Numbered from the stretch's first letter, positions 44,554 through 53,715 are shown. The stretch is DNA of 64,000 nucleotides from Bowmanella sp. JS7-9 (GCF_004329715.1 NZ_JXSY01000024.1:176045-240044), one strand, 5' to 3'. Notes: generated by a model not told the origin, from the letters alone. Translations and numbers: made by a program.

Positions 44554-45185
44554 CGCGCCAGTAGGACGGGCATATCTGCCAAAATTTGCTGGCCACTGGC
44601 AATCGCCACTTTGCCCGGTTGATTATCCGGTTTAAAACGACCAATCACCTGCCCCTGAGGGTTAATCACCACTATCGACGCACTGTGATCGACTAGGTAA
44701 TCATCATTTTCGGTACTTTCAGAAATCCCATACATCATGCCCATGGCGCGTACCAACGGGAATAGCACATCATGCCCAGCAGTGGCGGCGATAAAATCCT
44801 GATTGAAATACGAGACGTATTCATTCAGGCGGGCGACGCTGTCGCGCTTCGGGTCGACCGAAATAAACAACACCTGTAAGGGCGAGTCCGCCGGCAGCTG
44901 CTGTAATTGCGGATAGATACCATTTAATTCGGCTAACGTGGTCGGGCATATATCCGGGCAATAGGTGTACCCCACAAACGTCAGGGTCCAATGGCCGAGT
45001 AAGTCAGCATTGCCAAACGCCTGATCATGTTGATTACGCAAGCTGAATTCCGGCAAGGCGCGTGGCTGTGGGTATTCCTGTAAATAGCGTAACTGGGTGC
45101 CTTTTTGTTGTTGGCTGGCTAGCCAAAGCCCGCCGAGCAGGGCCGCAATCAGCAACCCGCCGAGCAGGAATTTATTTCCTGACAT
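44550..45185 (-). CDS. SCO1/SenC copper chaperone
   Basis: 211 residues with an N-terminal membrane anchor (about 6-24) and thioredoxin-like SCO domain. The copper ligands are visible: CPDIC (Cys76, Cys80) and the His in YLVDHSASIVV. It metallates the CuA centre of oxidase subunit II. It is the last gene of the minus-strand oxidase assembly unit, and its start overlaps the cyoE stop by one base. It converges on the deacetylase gene with a 4-base overlap. Confidence 0.94.
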   Translation of the reverse strand: MSGNKFLLGGLLIAALLGGLWLASQQQKGTQLRYLQEYPQPRALPEFSLRNQHDQAFGNADLLGHWTLTFVGYTYCPDICPTTLAELNGIYPQLQQLPADSPLQVLFISVDPKRDSVARLNEYVSYFNQDFIAATAGHDVLFPLVRAMGMMYGISESTENDDYLVDHSASIVVINPQGQVIGRFKPDNQPGKVAIASGQQILADMPVLLAR

Positions 45186-46084
45186 TAAAATCTCACGTAG
45201 TGATCGACCAGCAGCACCACAAACAGCAACATCAAATGCAGAATCGAGAATTTAAATGTTGCCATTGCGGTGGTTTGGTCAGCATGGAACTTCAGTTTCC
45301 ACGCATAGTAAAAGAAAACGGCATTTAATGCGGTAGCACCGAGCAGGTAAATCATGCCACTCATCCCTACCAGATAAGGCAGCAGGCATACGACCATCAA
45401 TAGTATGGTGTAGAGGAACACTGAGGTTTTGGTGAACTCGATTCCATGGGTTACCGGCAACATGGGGACTTCGGCTTTGGCATAATCTTTTTCACGGTGA
45501 ATGGCCAGCGCCCAGAAATGTGGCGGCGTCCAGGTGTAAATTATCAATACCAGTAACAATGCATAGGGGTGTAATTCCCCAGTAATTGCTGTCCAGCCCA
45601 ACAATGGCGGCGCCGCCCCGGCCAAACCGCCAATCACAATATTCTGCGGCGTCGCACGTTTAAGATACATGGTATACACCACTGCATAACCCAGCAGACT
45701 GGCCAGGGTTAATACCGCCGTAAGGCGATTCACCCAGATCTCCAGACACACATAACCTATCAGTGCCAGCATAAAGGCGAAGGTCAGTGCGCGCTGCGGA
45801 CTCACCTTGCCCTTCGGTAAGGGGCGGTTGTAAGTACGTGCCATTTGCGCATCAATCCGGCGGTCGACCACATGGTTAATCGCCGCCGCGGCGGAAGACA
45901 ACAAACCAATGCCAATCAGCCCCATAATCAATGGTTGTAACGGCAACGCACCATCGGTAGATAAACACATGCCAACTAACGCGGTTAACAATAGCAACAG
46001 CACCACTTTGGGCTTAGTCATCTCATAATAATCACGCCAGCTAACTGCCTGACCCTGGGAAGCAACTGAAGCAGACTTTTCCAT
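45185..46084 (-). CDS. cyoE: Protoheme IX farnesyltransferase
   Basis: 299 residues and about nine TM helices, converting heme b to heme O. The prenyl-diphosphate motif is [15 protein letters not shown] (about residues 67-81), followed by NRPLPKG, the CyoE/CtaB signature; the second loop holds [19 protein letters not shown]. It sits between the Cox15-type heme A synthase and SCO1 genes, so its heme O feeds the heme A pathway for the adjacent oxidase. Confidence 0.96.
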   Translation of the reverse strand: MEKSASVASQGQAVSWRDYYEMTKPKVVLLLLLTALVGMCLSTDGALPLQPLIMGLIGIGLLSSAAAAINHVVDRRIDAQMARTYNRPLPKGKVSPQRALTFAFMLALIGYVCLEIWVNRLTAVLTLASLLGYAVVYTMYLKRATPQNIVIGGLAGAAPPLLGWTAITGELHPYALLLVLIIYTWTPPHFWALAIHREKDYAKAEVPMLPVTHGIEFTKTSVFLYTILLMVVCLLPYLVGMSGMIYLLGATALNAVFFYYAWKLKFHADQTTAMATFKFSILHLMLLFVVLLVDHYVRF

Positions 46085-46092
46085 AAACCCTC

Positions 46093-47070
46093 CTAGGTTT
46101 TACGCAGCAGCGTGTAATTGATTAGCACCATGGTCAGCAGCAGTAGCGCGCCGACCAGGTTATGCGCCACGGCCACGGCCAGCGGCAACTGAAATACAAT
46201 ATTGCTCACACCCAACAGCACCTGAACTGTCAAGACAAAAAACAGAAGTAAGGACTGACTACGCACTACATCAGAACTGGCGCGCCGGTAGAGTTTAAAT
46301 CCGAACCAAAGCAGATAAGCGGCCGTGATAATGGCACCCACACGATGCATTACATGCATAGTGAGGCGATCGTTAGCGTCGTGCACACCGAATTCATAAT
46401 TGTCTGCATGGGGAATACTAAAGGCACCGGCAAAGTCGAGATTCAGCCACCATTCTCCCTGGCAAACCGGTAAGGTCGTACAGACCTGCGCCGCGTAATT
46501 GGCCGACGTCCAGCCCCCTAACGCGATTTGCGCTACGACAATCACCAGCCCCAGCAAAGCCATACCGGATAACGCCCGGGCACTCACATCGCCGCCCGGG
46601 ATGCGGTAGCGACTGAGACGCAAATACAACAGGAACAAGCAGGAAATAACGGTAAATCCGCCAAGCAGATGCCCCATCACCACCAATGGCATCAGATTCA
46701 GCGTGACCGTCCACATACCCAGCGCGCCCTGAAAACATACCAGTAACAGCAAAAATAGCGGCAATTTGAACGGTTTATGGGCTTGTTTACCGCGCAGGCT
46801 AAGGGCAAAGATAATTAGGATACACAGACCCAGCGTAGACGCGAAATAACGATGAATCATTTCGTTCCAGGCTTTATGAGCCTCTACCGGGCGATCTGGA
46901 AAGGCGGCTTCGGCACGTTCCACATGCTCAGGGTGTGAGGGTACCGTAATGTGACCGTAACACCCCGGCCAATCGGGACAGCCCAGACCCGCATCGGTCA
47001 GACGCGTATAGGCACCGAGCATGATTACCGCGATGGCCAGCAATAAACTGGCGACTACCATCTTTCTCAT
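46093..47070 (-). CDS. Heme A synthase (COX15/CtaA family)
   Basis: 325 residues with eight predicted TM helices in two related bundles. The family signatures are [20 protein letters not shown] at the N-terminus (about 19-38), the [13 protein letters not shown] helix and the second-half [12 protein letters not shown] with its heme-binding His. It oxidises the heme O methyl group to make heme A for aa3-type oxidases. Its presence shows the adjacent oxidase is heme-A type. The start is 10 bases after the preceding gene's stop. Confidence 0.95.
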   Translation of the reverse strand: MRKMVVASLLLAIAVIMLGAYTRLTDAGLGCPDWPGCYGHITVPSHPEHVERAEAAFPDRPVEAHKAWNEMIHRYFASTLGLCILIIFALSLRGKQAHKPFKLPLFLLLLVCFQGALGMWTVTLNLMPLVVMGHLLGGFTVISCLFLLYLRLSRYRIPGGDVSARALSGMALLGLVIVVAQIALGGWTSANYAAQVCTTLPVCQGEWWLNLDFAGAFSIPHADNYEFGVHDANDRLTMHVMHRVGAIITAAYLLWFGFKLYRRASSDVVRSQSLLLFFVLTVQVLLGVSNIVFQLPLAVAVAHNLVGALLLLTMVLINYTLLRKT

Positions 47071-47080
47071 TGTCGTTCCC

Positions 47081-47635
47081 TCAACCGATACGTGAGAGTT
47101 TCAGTAACTTCTTCACGTCGGACAAAATTTCGCGGCTATGCATCACCGCTTGTTGTTGTTCTGCTTGCAACGGGTAGCGCAGGATAACGTTTTGCAAGGT
47201 ATCTACGATGAAAATACCATCAGTGCCGACCGGATTGAACATCTTTTCGACAGTTTGCAGATTTACCGATAAGGATTCTACATTGCGGTATTTTTCTGCC
47301 ATATCCGCTGGCAGATCACTGGCTTCCGTTACCACCGCCAACGCTTTAACCCGATCGGTTTCTCGTCCCAGCGCTAACCACACCTGATTGATACTAAACA
47401 GCGCATTGTGACAGGCCTCGTCGCAGGAAGCGGGCACCACATAAACCAGTCGCCAGTGGGTATTATCAGCTTGCTGCGGATAGGCGGCTGTAAAATCCAA
47501 TACCGGGTCAAGCAGCTCACCTTTATTGGTTGCGCCGCGATTGAACCAGTCATAATCCAGTGCAAATTTGGCCAAAACTACCGGTAAAATAAACACCACG
47601 GCCAGCAGTAGCATGCTCTTTTTATTCTGATTCAT
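47081..47635 (-). CDS. SCO-like membrane-anchored protein of the oxidase cluster
   Basis: 184 residues with one N-terminal TM (about 8-25) and a thioredoxin-like domain. VYVVPASCDEACHNALFS contains Cys71 and Cys75 with CxxxC spacing identical to SCO1. The C-terminal part GTDGIFIVDTLQNVILRY aligns with the SCO1 stretch around its copper His, but here a Thr stands at that position. It is therefore more likely a thiol-disulfide partner than a copper carrier. Genes of this kind are regularly found between SURF1 and cox15 in Pseudomonas-type clusters. It overlaps SURF1 by 14 bases. Confidence 0.8.
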   Translation of the reverse strand: MNQNKKSMLLLAVVFILPVVLAKFALDYDWFNRGATNKGELLDPVLDFTAAYPQQADNTHWRLVYVVPASCDEACHNALFSINQVWLALGRETDRVKALAVVTEASDLPADMAEKYRNVESLSVNLQTVEKMFNPVGTDGIFIVDTLQNVILRYPLQAEQQQAVMHSREILSDVKKLLKLSRIG

Positions 47636-48335
47636 TACTCAGCGTCCTTCTTACTGCAAAAAAGAAAATAATAAGAATGGCCAGTGCGATGCCAAACCAT
47701 TGAATCGCATAGGCCAGATGTTTTTCAGGGGGCATCACCACGGGTTGCCAGTCGCGACGTAATTCGCCGGGTTCCGTGACATACAGCATCAACGGCAATA
47801 CTTGCAGCTGGTAATGCTGTTCAATCCAGACAGGGTCGAACTGTTGCACCCTCACCAAGCCAGGTTGTGCGCCGCTGGCCGTCTCGCGGATAAAGCTATT
47901 GAGCGATGGTTCACCAACCCGACCATTCAAAGTAATCAGTCCATCTGGCAGGTGAAAATCGGGTAGTGCATCCCGGGCGGTGCCGGCTTTGAGCCATCCC
48001 CAGTTTACCGGCAACCAACCTGCGTCCGTATCCAGCAACCCCACCACTTCATAACCGGGCATGCCATCACGCAACTTGTTATCCACCAATAAGGTTATAT
48101 CAGCAGAAAATCGACCTTCGACGCGTAGCGGGAAATCCACTGCCTGCTCGCCCATCTGCACGGCAGCAAACAGCTCCAGCGGCGAGGCCTCTGCCCGTTG
48201 CTCTATTTGCGCCAACCGCGCGGTTTTGTCGCCGGCTCGCTGCCACTGCCACACGCCTAAACTGCTGGTGATGACAAAGGCTGACAAAGCGACTAAGGTG
48301 GCTAACGGCGGTAAGCGCCGAATGAAACTCAGCAT
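47622..48335 (-). CDS. SURF1 family cytochrome oxidase assembly protein
   Basis: 237 residues with TM helices at both ends (about 12-30 and 210-228) and the SURF1 central domain: LGVWQWQRAGDKTARLAQIE (about 26-45), LLVDNKLRDGMPGYEVV, VNWGWLKAG and HLAYAIQWFGIA. It helps insert heme A into subunit I. It is the first gene of the minus-strand assembly unit, head-to-head with the DUF2909 gene with only 15 bases between the start codons. No SD is seen before the ATG. Confidence 0.93.
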   Translation of the reverse strand: MLSFIRRLPPLATLVALSAFVITSSLGVWQWQRAGDKTARLAQIEQRAEASPLELFAAVQMGEQAVDFPLRVEGRFSADITLLVDNKLRDGMPGYEVVGLLDTDAGWLPVNWGWLKAGTARDALPDFHLPDGLITLNGRVGEPSLNSFIRETASGAQPGLVRVQQFDPVWIEQHYQLQVLPLMLYVTEPGELRRDWQPVVMPPEKHLAYAIQWFGIALAILIIFFFAVRRTLSNESE

Positions 48336-48350
48336 GGCGGAAAAAACATT

Positions 48351-48557
48351 ATGATAAAAATTGTGGTTGTCATCTTACTGCTCGCGATGATTTATAACCT
48401 GTATAAAGCCATGCAGATGATGCTGCGAAATGATCCCAATCAACCGTCGATGACTAAGTTTATTGGGCGGCGCGTAATGCTCTCTGCGCTGATTGTATTA
48501 ATTCTGGTCATTTCCATGGCGATGGGCTGGATAACCCCCAACCCTACACCGCACTAA
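48351..48557 (+). CDS. DUF2909 twin-transmembrane protein
   Basis: 68 residues with two TM helices (about 3-20 and 46-62) joined by a short loop with NDPNQPSMTKFIGRRVMLSA (residues 27-46), typical of the DUF2909 twin-TM family found inside cytochrome c oxidase clusters. It is the only plus-strand gene in this 8-kb block. The SD GGCGGAA at 48336-48342 is 8 bases before the ATG. The function is unknown; an oxidase assembly role is inferred from position only. Confidence 0.85.
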   Translation: MIKIVVVILLLAMIYNLYKAMQMMLRNDPNQPSMTKFIGRRVMLSALIVLILVISMAMGWITPNPTPH

Positions 48558-48558
48558 A

Positions 48559-48576
48559 CGCGGGCGCTCGCCCGCA
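48559..48576. terminator. GC hairpin between ctaE and the DUF2909 gene
   Basis: Perfect 7-bp arms GCGGGCG / CGCCCGC are separated by two bases, lying between convergent stops. No T-run follows on either strand, so termination would be weak or Rho-assisted. Confidence 0.5.
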
Positions 48577-48581
48577 TCCAG

Positions 48582-49463
48582 TTAAAGCACGTACACAAAG
48601 ATAAACAGCATTACCCACACTACGTCAACGAAGTGCCAATACCAACTAGCCGCCATAAAGGCGAACTGATTCTTCGGGGTAAAGTGGCCAGCCAATACCC
48701 GGCAAAACATCACAATCAGCAAAATGGTACCCAGGGTGACGTGTAATCCGTGAAAGCCCGTCAGCATAAAGAAGGTATTACCATATACACCCGACTGCAG
48801 CGTCAGCCCCATTTCGGTATAGGCATGCACATATTCTTCCACCTGCAAACCCAAAAATGAGATCCCCAGCAAAATCGTCAGGCCTAACAGCCACATCAGT
48901 TGGCCACGTTTTTGTTCTTCCAATCCCACATGGGCAAAGTGCAACGTGACTGACGATATCAGCAGAATCACAGTGTTGATCAGCGGCAAACCGTTCCAGC
49001 CCATTGCTTCGGTTACCAGCCCGCTGGGCGTCTGGGTCAGCGGCCACATCGCTTCGAACGTCGGCCATAACACTTCATTAGTCATGGCATTATTAGAGGC
49101 TCCACCTAACCATGGCACCGAAATCATACGGGTATAGAACAACGCACCAAAGAATGCGGCGAAGAACATCACCTCTGAAAAGATAAACCAGCTCATGCCC
49201 TGACGATATGACTGACCTAACTGGGCGTTATGCATGCCCGCCATGGACTCATTAATCTGATCGCGAAACCAACCAATCAGCATCACCATCAGGGTAATCA
49301 TGCCCAGGCTGAGGATCAGACCACCATAACCATCTGTGCCTTTGTGATGCTGCATCACCACATTGCCCGCACCTACTGCAATTAAAAACAATGCCACGGC
49401 GCCGACGATTGGCCAGGGGCTTTGCGCCGGAACGTAATATTTATCTGCGTGTTGTTGTGACAT
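48582..49463 (-). CDS. ctaE: Cytochrome c oxidase subunit III
   Basis: 293 residues from ATG 49463, chosen because GGAGA lies just upstream; an in-frame ATG at 49475 is part of that SD and overlaps the ctaG stop. Seven predicted TM helices are present. Family residues are seen in WFIFSEVMFFAAFFGALFYT (about 90-109) and the ending AASWYWHFVDVVWVMLFIFV. It stabilises proton uptake by subunit I. It is the last gene of ctaC-ctaD-ctaG-ctaE. Confidence 0.96.
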   Translation of the reverse strand: MSQQHADKYYVPAQSPWPIVGAVALFLIAVGAGNVVMQHHKGTDGYGGLILSLGMITLMVMLIGWFRDQINESMAGMHNAQLGQSYRQGMSWFIFSEVMFFAAFFGALFYTRMISVPWLGGASNNAMTNEVLWPTFEAMWPLTQTPSGLVTEAMGWNGLPLINTVILLISSVTLHFAHVGLEEQKRGQLMWLLGLTILLGISFLGLQVEEYVHAYTEMGLTLQSGVYGNTFFMLTGFHGLHVTLGTILLIVMFCRVLAGHFTPKNQFAFMAASWYWHFVDVVWVMLFIFVYVL

Positions 49464-49474
49464 GTGATTCTCCA

Positions 49475-50020
49475 TTAGTTTTGTGCCACGACCTGCGCAC
49501 TCACGTCATACAGTGTGTACGACAGGGTGAAAACGCTGATGTCTTGCGGGAGTTGAGGATCCACATAAAATCGCATTGGCATAATCACTTCCTCACCCGC
49601 TTTCAGTGTTTGTTGTTCGAAACAAAAACACTCCGTTTTATTCATATAAAGCGCTGCTGGTCCCGGCGAAATCGATGGCACAGCCTGGGCAACGATATCT
49701 CTGTCGGTCGGATTCTTTACGTAAAATTCGACTTCCTGTAATTGCCCGGGATGCACCTTAATGCTCTGCACCATGGGCTTAAACTCGCTGGCCATGCCGC
49801 CCGCACTACGGGTCATAAATTCCACTTTGACCACACGTGCTTCATCGATCTCAACCGCTTGATAGGCCGCCGCTTGATTGGACGGCTTACCATTGATGCC
49901 GGTGATATCGCAAAACACGTCGTACAACGGCACCAGCGCATAGCCGAAACCGAACATGCCGATGACTACCAGCAACCATTTACCGGCAGATTTGACAGGG
50001 TTAACGGCGTGCTGGCTCAT
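49475..50020 (-). CDS. ctaG: CtaG/Cox11 copper-insertion protein
   Basis: 181 residues with one N-terminal TM (about 12-28) and the immunoglobulin-like Cox11 domain. The copper motif is KTECFCFEQQTL with CxC (about residues 114-120), and VPLYDVFCDITGINGK (about 26-41) holds the conserved third Cys. It delivers copper to CuB of subunit I. It lies 2 bases after ctaD and 11 before ctaE, the standard proteobacterial arrangement. Confidence 0.96.
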   Translation of the reverse strand: MSQHAVNPVKSAGKWLLVVIGMFGFGYALVPLYDVFCDITGINGKPSNQAAAYQAVEIDEARVVKVEFMTRSAGGMASEFKPMVQSIKVHPGQLQEVEFYVKNPTDRDIVAQAVPSISPGPAALYMNKTECFCFEQQTLKAGEEVIMPMRFYVDPQLPQDISVFTLSYTLYDVSAQVVAQN

Positions 50021-50022
50021 GG

Positions 50023-51618
50023 TTATTTGATCACCGGTGGGGTTTCAAAGGTGTGATACGGCGCCGGTGATGGGATTTCCCACTCCAGACCCTCTGCACC
50101 TTCCCACGGTTTGGCTGCGGCAGGTTCACCCTGTTTGCGACACGCTTTTATCAACAGAGCAAGGAAGAACAACTGCGACAAACCAAAGGCAAATCCACCG
50201 ATACTGATCCATTTATTAAAATCAGCAAATTGCAGCGCGTAATCCGGGATCCGACGAGGCATACCAGCTAACCCAACAAAGTGCATCGGGAAGAACAATA
50301 CATTCACCGATACCAGTGAGCACCAGAAGTGCCAGTTAGCCAGCTTCTTGTCGAACATCACGCCACTCCACTTAGGCAGCCAATAATAAGCCGCCGCAAA
50401 GATGGAGAATATGGCACCGGTCACCAGAACGTAGTGGAAGTGCGCGACCACAAAATAGGTATCGTGATACTGGAAGTCCACCGGCGTAATCGCCAGCATC
50501 AGGCCAGAGAAGCCACCAATGGTAAACAGCACGATAAATGCCAACGCAAACAGCATGGGCATTTCAAACGTCATCGCCCCGCGCCACATGGTCGCCACCC
50601 AGTTAAACACTTTCACCCCGGTCGGCACTGAGATCAGCATGGTGGCAATCATAAAGAACAGTTCACCTGCAACAGGCATACCCGTGGTGAACATATGGTG
50701 CGCCCACACCACAAATGACAATAACGCGATGGAAGCCGTGGCATAGACCATCGATGCGTAGCCAAACAGCGGTTTGCGCGCGAAGGTCGGAACAATCTGC
50801 GAGATAATGCCGAAGGCCGGCAAAATCATGATGTATACCTCAGGGTGACCGAAGAACCAGAAAATATGCTGGAACAACACCGGGTCACCACCACCTGCTG
50901 CGCTGAAGAAACTGGTACCGAAGAATTTATCGGTCAGTACCATGGTTACTGCGCCAGCCAACACCGGCATAACCGCAATTAGCAGGAATGCAGTAATAAA
51001 CCAGGTCCACACGAACAGTGGCATCTTCATGTACGTCATACCCGGCGCACGCATGTTCATAATGGTCACAATCACGTTGATCGCGCCCATAATCGAAGAG
51101 GCACCCATAATATGTACTGAGAATACGAACAACGCGGTACTGTCATTACTGTAGGTAGTCGACAGAGGGGCATAGAAAGTCCAGCCGAAGTTCGGGCCAC
51201 CGCCTTCCATAAACAAAGACGCCAGCAAAATTGCAAAGGCAAACGGCAGGATCCAGAAGCTCCAGTTGTTCATCCGCGGCAAGGCCATATCCGGCGCGCC
51301 AATCATCATTGGCACCATCCAGTTGGCCAGGCCGGTAAAGGCCGGCATCACGGCGCCAAATACCATCACCAGACCATGTACTGTGGTCATCTGGTTAAAG
51401 AAATTCGGCTCGACAATTTGCAGACCCGGTTCAAACAACTCAGCCCGGATAACCATGGCCATGCTGCCGCCTACAAGGAACATGATGAAGGCGAACCACA
51501 GGTACAGGGTACCGATGTCTTTATGGTTGGTGGTGTATAACCAGCGCTTTATCCCGCCGCCTGGGGCATGATGGTGATGGTCATCCGCATGAATATCTTG
51601 CTCTACAATGCTGCTCAT
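50023..51618 (-). CDS. ctaD: Cytochrome c oxidase subunit I
   Basis: 531 residues from ATG 51618 with SD AAGGAGA; the open frame to 51639 adds seven residues beyond it. Twelve TM helices are predicted. The heme a His is in NQMTTVHGLVMVFGAVMP. The CuB His and cross-linked Tyr are in GHPEVYIMILPAFG, further CuB ligands are in WAHHMFTTGMP, and the heme a3/a ligands are in DTYFVVAHFHYVLV. It is the catalytic subunit reducing oxygen to water. The YIMILP sequence with E-V-Y marks an A-type (mitochondrial-like) oxidase. Confidence 0.97.
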   Translation of the reverse strand: MSSIVEQDIHADDHHHHAPGGGIKRWLYTTNHKDIGTLYLWFAFIMFLVGGSMAMVIRAELFEPGLQIVEPNFFNQMTTVHGLVMVFGAVMPAFTGLANWMVPMMIGAPDMALPRMNNWSFWILPFAFAILLASLFMEGGGPNFGWTFYAPLSTTYSNDSTALFVFSVHIMGASSIMGAINVIVTIMNMRAPGMTYMKMPLFVWTWFITAFLLIAVMPVLAGAVTMVLTDKFFGTSFFSAAGGGDPVLFQHIFWFFGHPEVYIMILPAFGIISQIVPTFARKPLFGYASMVYATASIALLSFVVWAHHMFTTGMPVAGELFFMIATMLISVPTGVKVFNWVATMWRGAMTFEMPMLFALAFIVLFTIGGFSGLMLAITPVDFQYHDTYFVVAHFHYVLVTGAIFSIFAAAYYWLPKWSGVMFDKKLANWHFWCSLVSVNVLFFPMHFVGLAGMPRRIPDYALQFADFNKWISIGGFAFGLSQLFFLALLIKACRKQGEPAAAKPWEGAEGLEWEIPSPAPYHTFETPPVIK

Positions 51619-51628
51619 GCTGCTCTCC

Positions 51629-52762
51629 TTACTTACCATTCTTTACATCGTTAACATCTTTGGGCTGCACCAATTGTTTGGTGTTATTACCCCAAGCGTT
51701 ACGCTCATAAGTGACGACGGCAGCAATCTCCGCCAAGCTTAATTGCTTGCCGAATGCCGGCATGCCTTTCTTACCGTTCAACACAATACCAATGTGCTCG
51801 GCCGGGTTATTATTGGTGGCAATTTTGCTACCTTTCAAAGCAGGGAATGCACCCGGTAAACCTTCGCCGCTGGCCTGGTGACAGGCGGCACAGTTGGCAG
51901 TGTAGATTTTTTGCCCCATATCCATCGCATCATCCATGCTCATACTCATGGATAACCAACGTTGTTCTTCGGCTTTTTTGTCGCGAATAATTTGTTCTTG
52001 CTCGGCAAACCAGGCGTCGAATTCCGCCGGTTCTTTGGCAATTACCACCACCGGCATAAAGCCGTGGTCTTTACCGCAAAGTTCTGCACACTGGCCGCGA
52101 TACAGACCCGCTTCATTGACCCGCGTCCAGGCTTCATTGATGAATCCCGGGTTGGCATCTTTCTTCACCGCAAACGCCGGAACCCACCAGGAATGGATAA
52201 CGTCATCCGAGGTAACCAGAAAGCGCACTTTTTTGCCGGTCGGGATCACCAGAGGACGGTCGACTTCCAATAAATAGTTATCGCCCTTTTCGAATTTGTT
52301 GTGGATTTGCTCTGACTGGGTCGCCAGTACCGAATAATATTCCACGTCAGTACCGTGGTATTTGTAATGCCACTTCCACTGTGAGCCGGTGACTTCGATG
52401 GTCAGATCAGACTCAGAGGGGTCTTCCATCGCCAGCAAGGTTTTCGCGGCAGGCCAGGCAATCGCAATCAAAATAACAAAGGGAATGGCCGTCCACAGAA
52501 TTTCGACTTTGGTCGACTCATGAAAATCTGCGGGTTTGACACCTTTAGATTTACGGTGATGCAGAATCGACCAGAACATCGCACCAAACACTACGATGCC
52601 GATGACGGTACAAATCCAGAAAATATACATATGCAGGTCATACACCTGTCCGCTGATGTCCGTTACCCCTTTGGTAAGGTTTAACGGCATATCCGTCGCG
52701 CTGACGGATGCGGATATCAGGCCCAGTGACGCAGCGGCAAATTTAATCGCACCTATGTTCAC
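51629..52762 (-). CDS. ctaC: Cytochrome c oxidase subunit II with fused cytochrome c domain
   Basis: 377 residues starting at GTG 52762, with strong SD GAGGAGAT upstream. A signal peptide ends near SVSA-TDM, followed by two TM helices (about 45-67 and 90-110). The CuA domain has the ligands in GQCAELCGKDHGFMPVV. From about residue 280 a class-I cytochrome c domain is fused: CAACH and a Met in KKGMPAFGKQL. The extra c-heme indicates a caa3-type oxidase that takes electrons from a soluble cytochrome c. It is the first gene of the operon. Confidence 0.96.
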   Translation of the reverse strand: MNIGAIKFAAASLGLISASVSATDMPLNLTKGVTDISGQVYDLHMYIFWICTVIGIVVFGAMFWSILHHRKSKGVKPADFHESTKVEILWTAIPFVILIAIAWPAAKTLLAMEDPSESDLTIEVTGSQWKWHYKYHGTDVEYYSVLATQSEQIHNKFEKGDNYLLEVDRPLVIPTGKKVRFLVTSDDVIHSWWVPAFAVKKDANPGFINEAWTRVNEAGLYRGQCAELCGKDHGFMPVVVIAKEPAEFDAWFAEQEQIIRDKKAEEQRWLSMSMSMDDAMDMGQKIYTANCAACHQASGEGLPGAFPALKGSKIATNNNPAEHIGIVLNGKKGMPAFGKQLSLAEIAAVVTYERNAWGNNTKQLVQPKDVNDVKNGK

Positions 52763-52922
52763 GTGACATCTCCTCTGTCAATAACTGCAACAACGGGCAG
52801 CAGAGCCCGGTGCCGACAGTGGCACGCACTTATTTCCGCGGGTGAATCCTGATGAAAAAGCGCACGCTTTGTTATTTTTTTGTTAATTGCTGTATAAGAA
52901 TTACGCAATTTAGGTGGGTGCG

Positions 52923-52952
52923 TCTATAGCAAATTGATTAAATTTTTATCAA
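52923..52952 (-). promoter_or_regulatory. Candidate promoter of ctaC-ctaD-ctaG-ctaE
   Basis: On the minus strand TTGATA (52947-52952, five of six -35 matches) and TATAGA (52923-52928, four of six -10 matches) are separated by 18 bases. The predicted transcript starts near 52916, about 150 bases before the GTG. One arm of a perfect inverted repeat fills the spacer. Confidence 0.45.
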
Positions 52953-52975
52953 CTGAACAATATTTAATCAATTTG
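52930..52975. repeat. Perfect 14-bp inverted repeat over the oxidase promoter
   Basis: Left arm CAAATTGATTAAAT (52930-52943) and right arm ATTTAATCAATTTG (52962-52975) are exact reverse complements, 18 bases apart. Each arm also resembles a half-palindrome AAATT-N5-AATTT. Arm-to-arm distance is 32 bp, about three helical turns, and the left arm lies between the -35 and -10, a classic repressor arrangement. Confidence 0.7.
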
Positions 52976-53021
52976 TTGAGATGTAACTGGCTGATGAGAC
53001 TATTTTTTTGCGATTCAGAAT

Positions 53022-53060
53022 AAAAAAAGCCGTTGGTGGGGTCACTCACACAACGGCTTT
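53022..53060 (-). terminator. Intrinsic terminator of lexA
   Basis: Read on the minus strand, a stem AAAGCCGTTG / CAACGGCTTT with a 15-base loop is followed by a run of seven T. It starts about 21 bases after the lexA stop codon. Confidence 0.85.
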
Positions 53061-53081
53061 ATGCTTGATGGTTTTTTGTAC

Positions 53082-53708
53082 TTACATCCAGGCGTTATTA
53101 CGAATAACCCCTACAGCTAATCCTTCAATACTGAATGGCTCACTGGCTAAATCCACTTTGATGGGCGCAAATTCTTCGTTTTCTGCATGCAACAGCACGG
53201 TATTGCCTTTACGTTCGAAACGCTTAACCGTGACATCCTCATCCACCCGGGCAACGACGACCTGGCCATTGCGTGCATCCTGCGTGCGGTGTACCGCGAG
53301 TAAATCGCCGTCAAGAATACCAATATCTTTCATACTCATGCCGTTTACCCGCAGCAGAAAATCCGCGTGAGGATGGAACATCCCCTGGTCAACTTTGTAA
53401 TGAGCCTCAACATGCTGTTGCGCCAGAATCGGCTCACCGGCGGCAACCCGACCAATTAGCGGCAGGCCTTGTTCATCCTGAGGTTGTTCATCTTCCGGCC
53501 AGTTCACCCGAATACCACGTGAGGTACCGGGTAAGATCTCAATAACCCCCTTTTTTGCCAGTGCCTTTAAATGCTCTTCGGCAGCGTTGGCGGAACGAAA
53601 GCCCAATTTATCGGCAATTTCCGCGCGCGTTGGTGGCATGCCGGTATCGGCAACGGTAGATTTGATCAGTTGCAACACTTGTTGCTGACGGGGTGTTAAT
53701 GGACGCAT
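53082..53708 (-). CDS. lexA: SOS repressor LexA
   Basis: 208 residues with an N-terminal winged helix ([20 protein letters not shown]; recognition region [20 protein letters not shown]). The cleavage bond is Ala90-Gly91 in GRVAAGEP, with catalytic Ser125 in VNGMSMKD and Lys162 in TVKRFERK. RecA filament triggers self-cleavage and SOS induction. An SOS box 8 bases upstream of the ATG shows autoregulation. It is divergent from plsB, a neighbour arrangement kept in many gammaproteobacteria. Confidence 0.98.
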   Translation of the reverse strand: MRPLTPRQQQVLQLIKSTVADTGMPPTRAEIADKLGFRSANAAEEHLKALAKKGVIEILPGTSRGIRVNWPEDEQPQDEQGLPLIGRVAAGEPILAQQHVEAHYKVDQGMFHPHADFLLRVNGMSMKDIGILDGDLLAVHRTQDARNGQVVVARVDEDVTVKRFERKGNTVLLHAENEEFAPIKVDLASEPFSIEGLAVGVIRNNAWM

Positions 53709-53715
53709 AACCAGC

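Larger units (their letters stand above)
52763..53021. other. Non-coding upstream region of the oxidase operon
   Basis: Together with the lexA terminator this forms a 319-base gap without a gene. The part nearest ctaC (52763-52920) would be a long 5' leader of about 150 bases with small GC-rich repeats such as GGCACCGGGCTCTGCTGCCC on the minus strand. No open frame or riboswitch fold is recognised. The part at 52923-52975 holds the promoter and inverted repeat listed separately. Confidence 0.5.

Noticed and set aside
52863..52905. ArcA-like TGTTA direct repeat in the oxidase leader
   Set aside because: The second half-site reads TGTAT and spacing is 10 rather than 11; the region is simply AT-rich and many near matches are expected.
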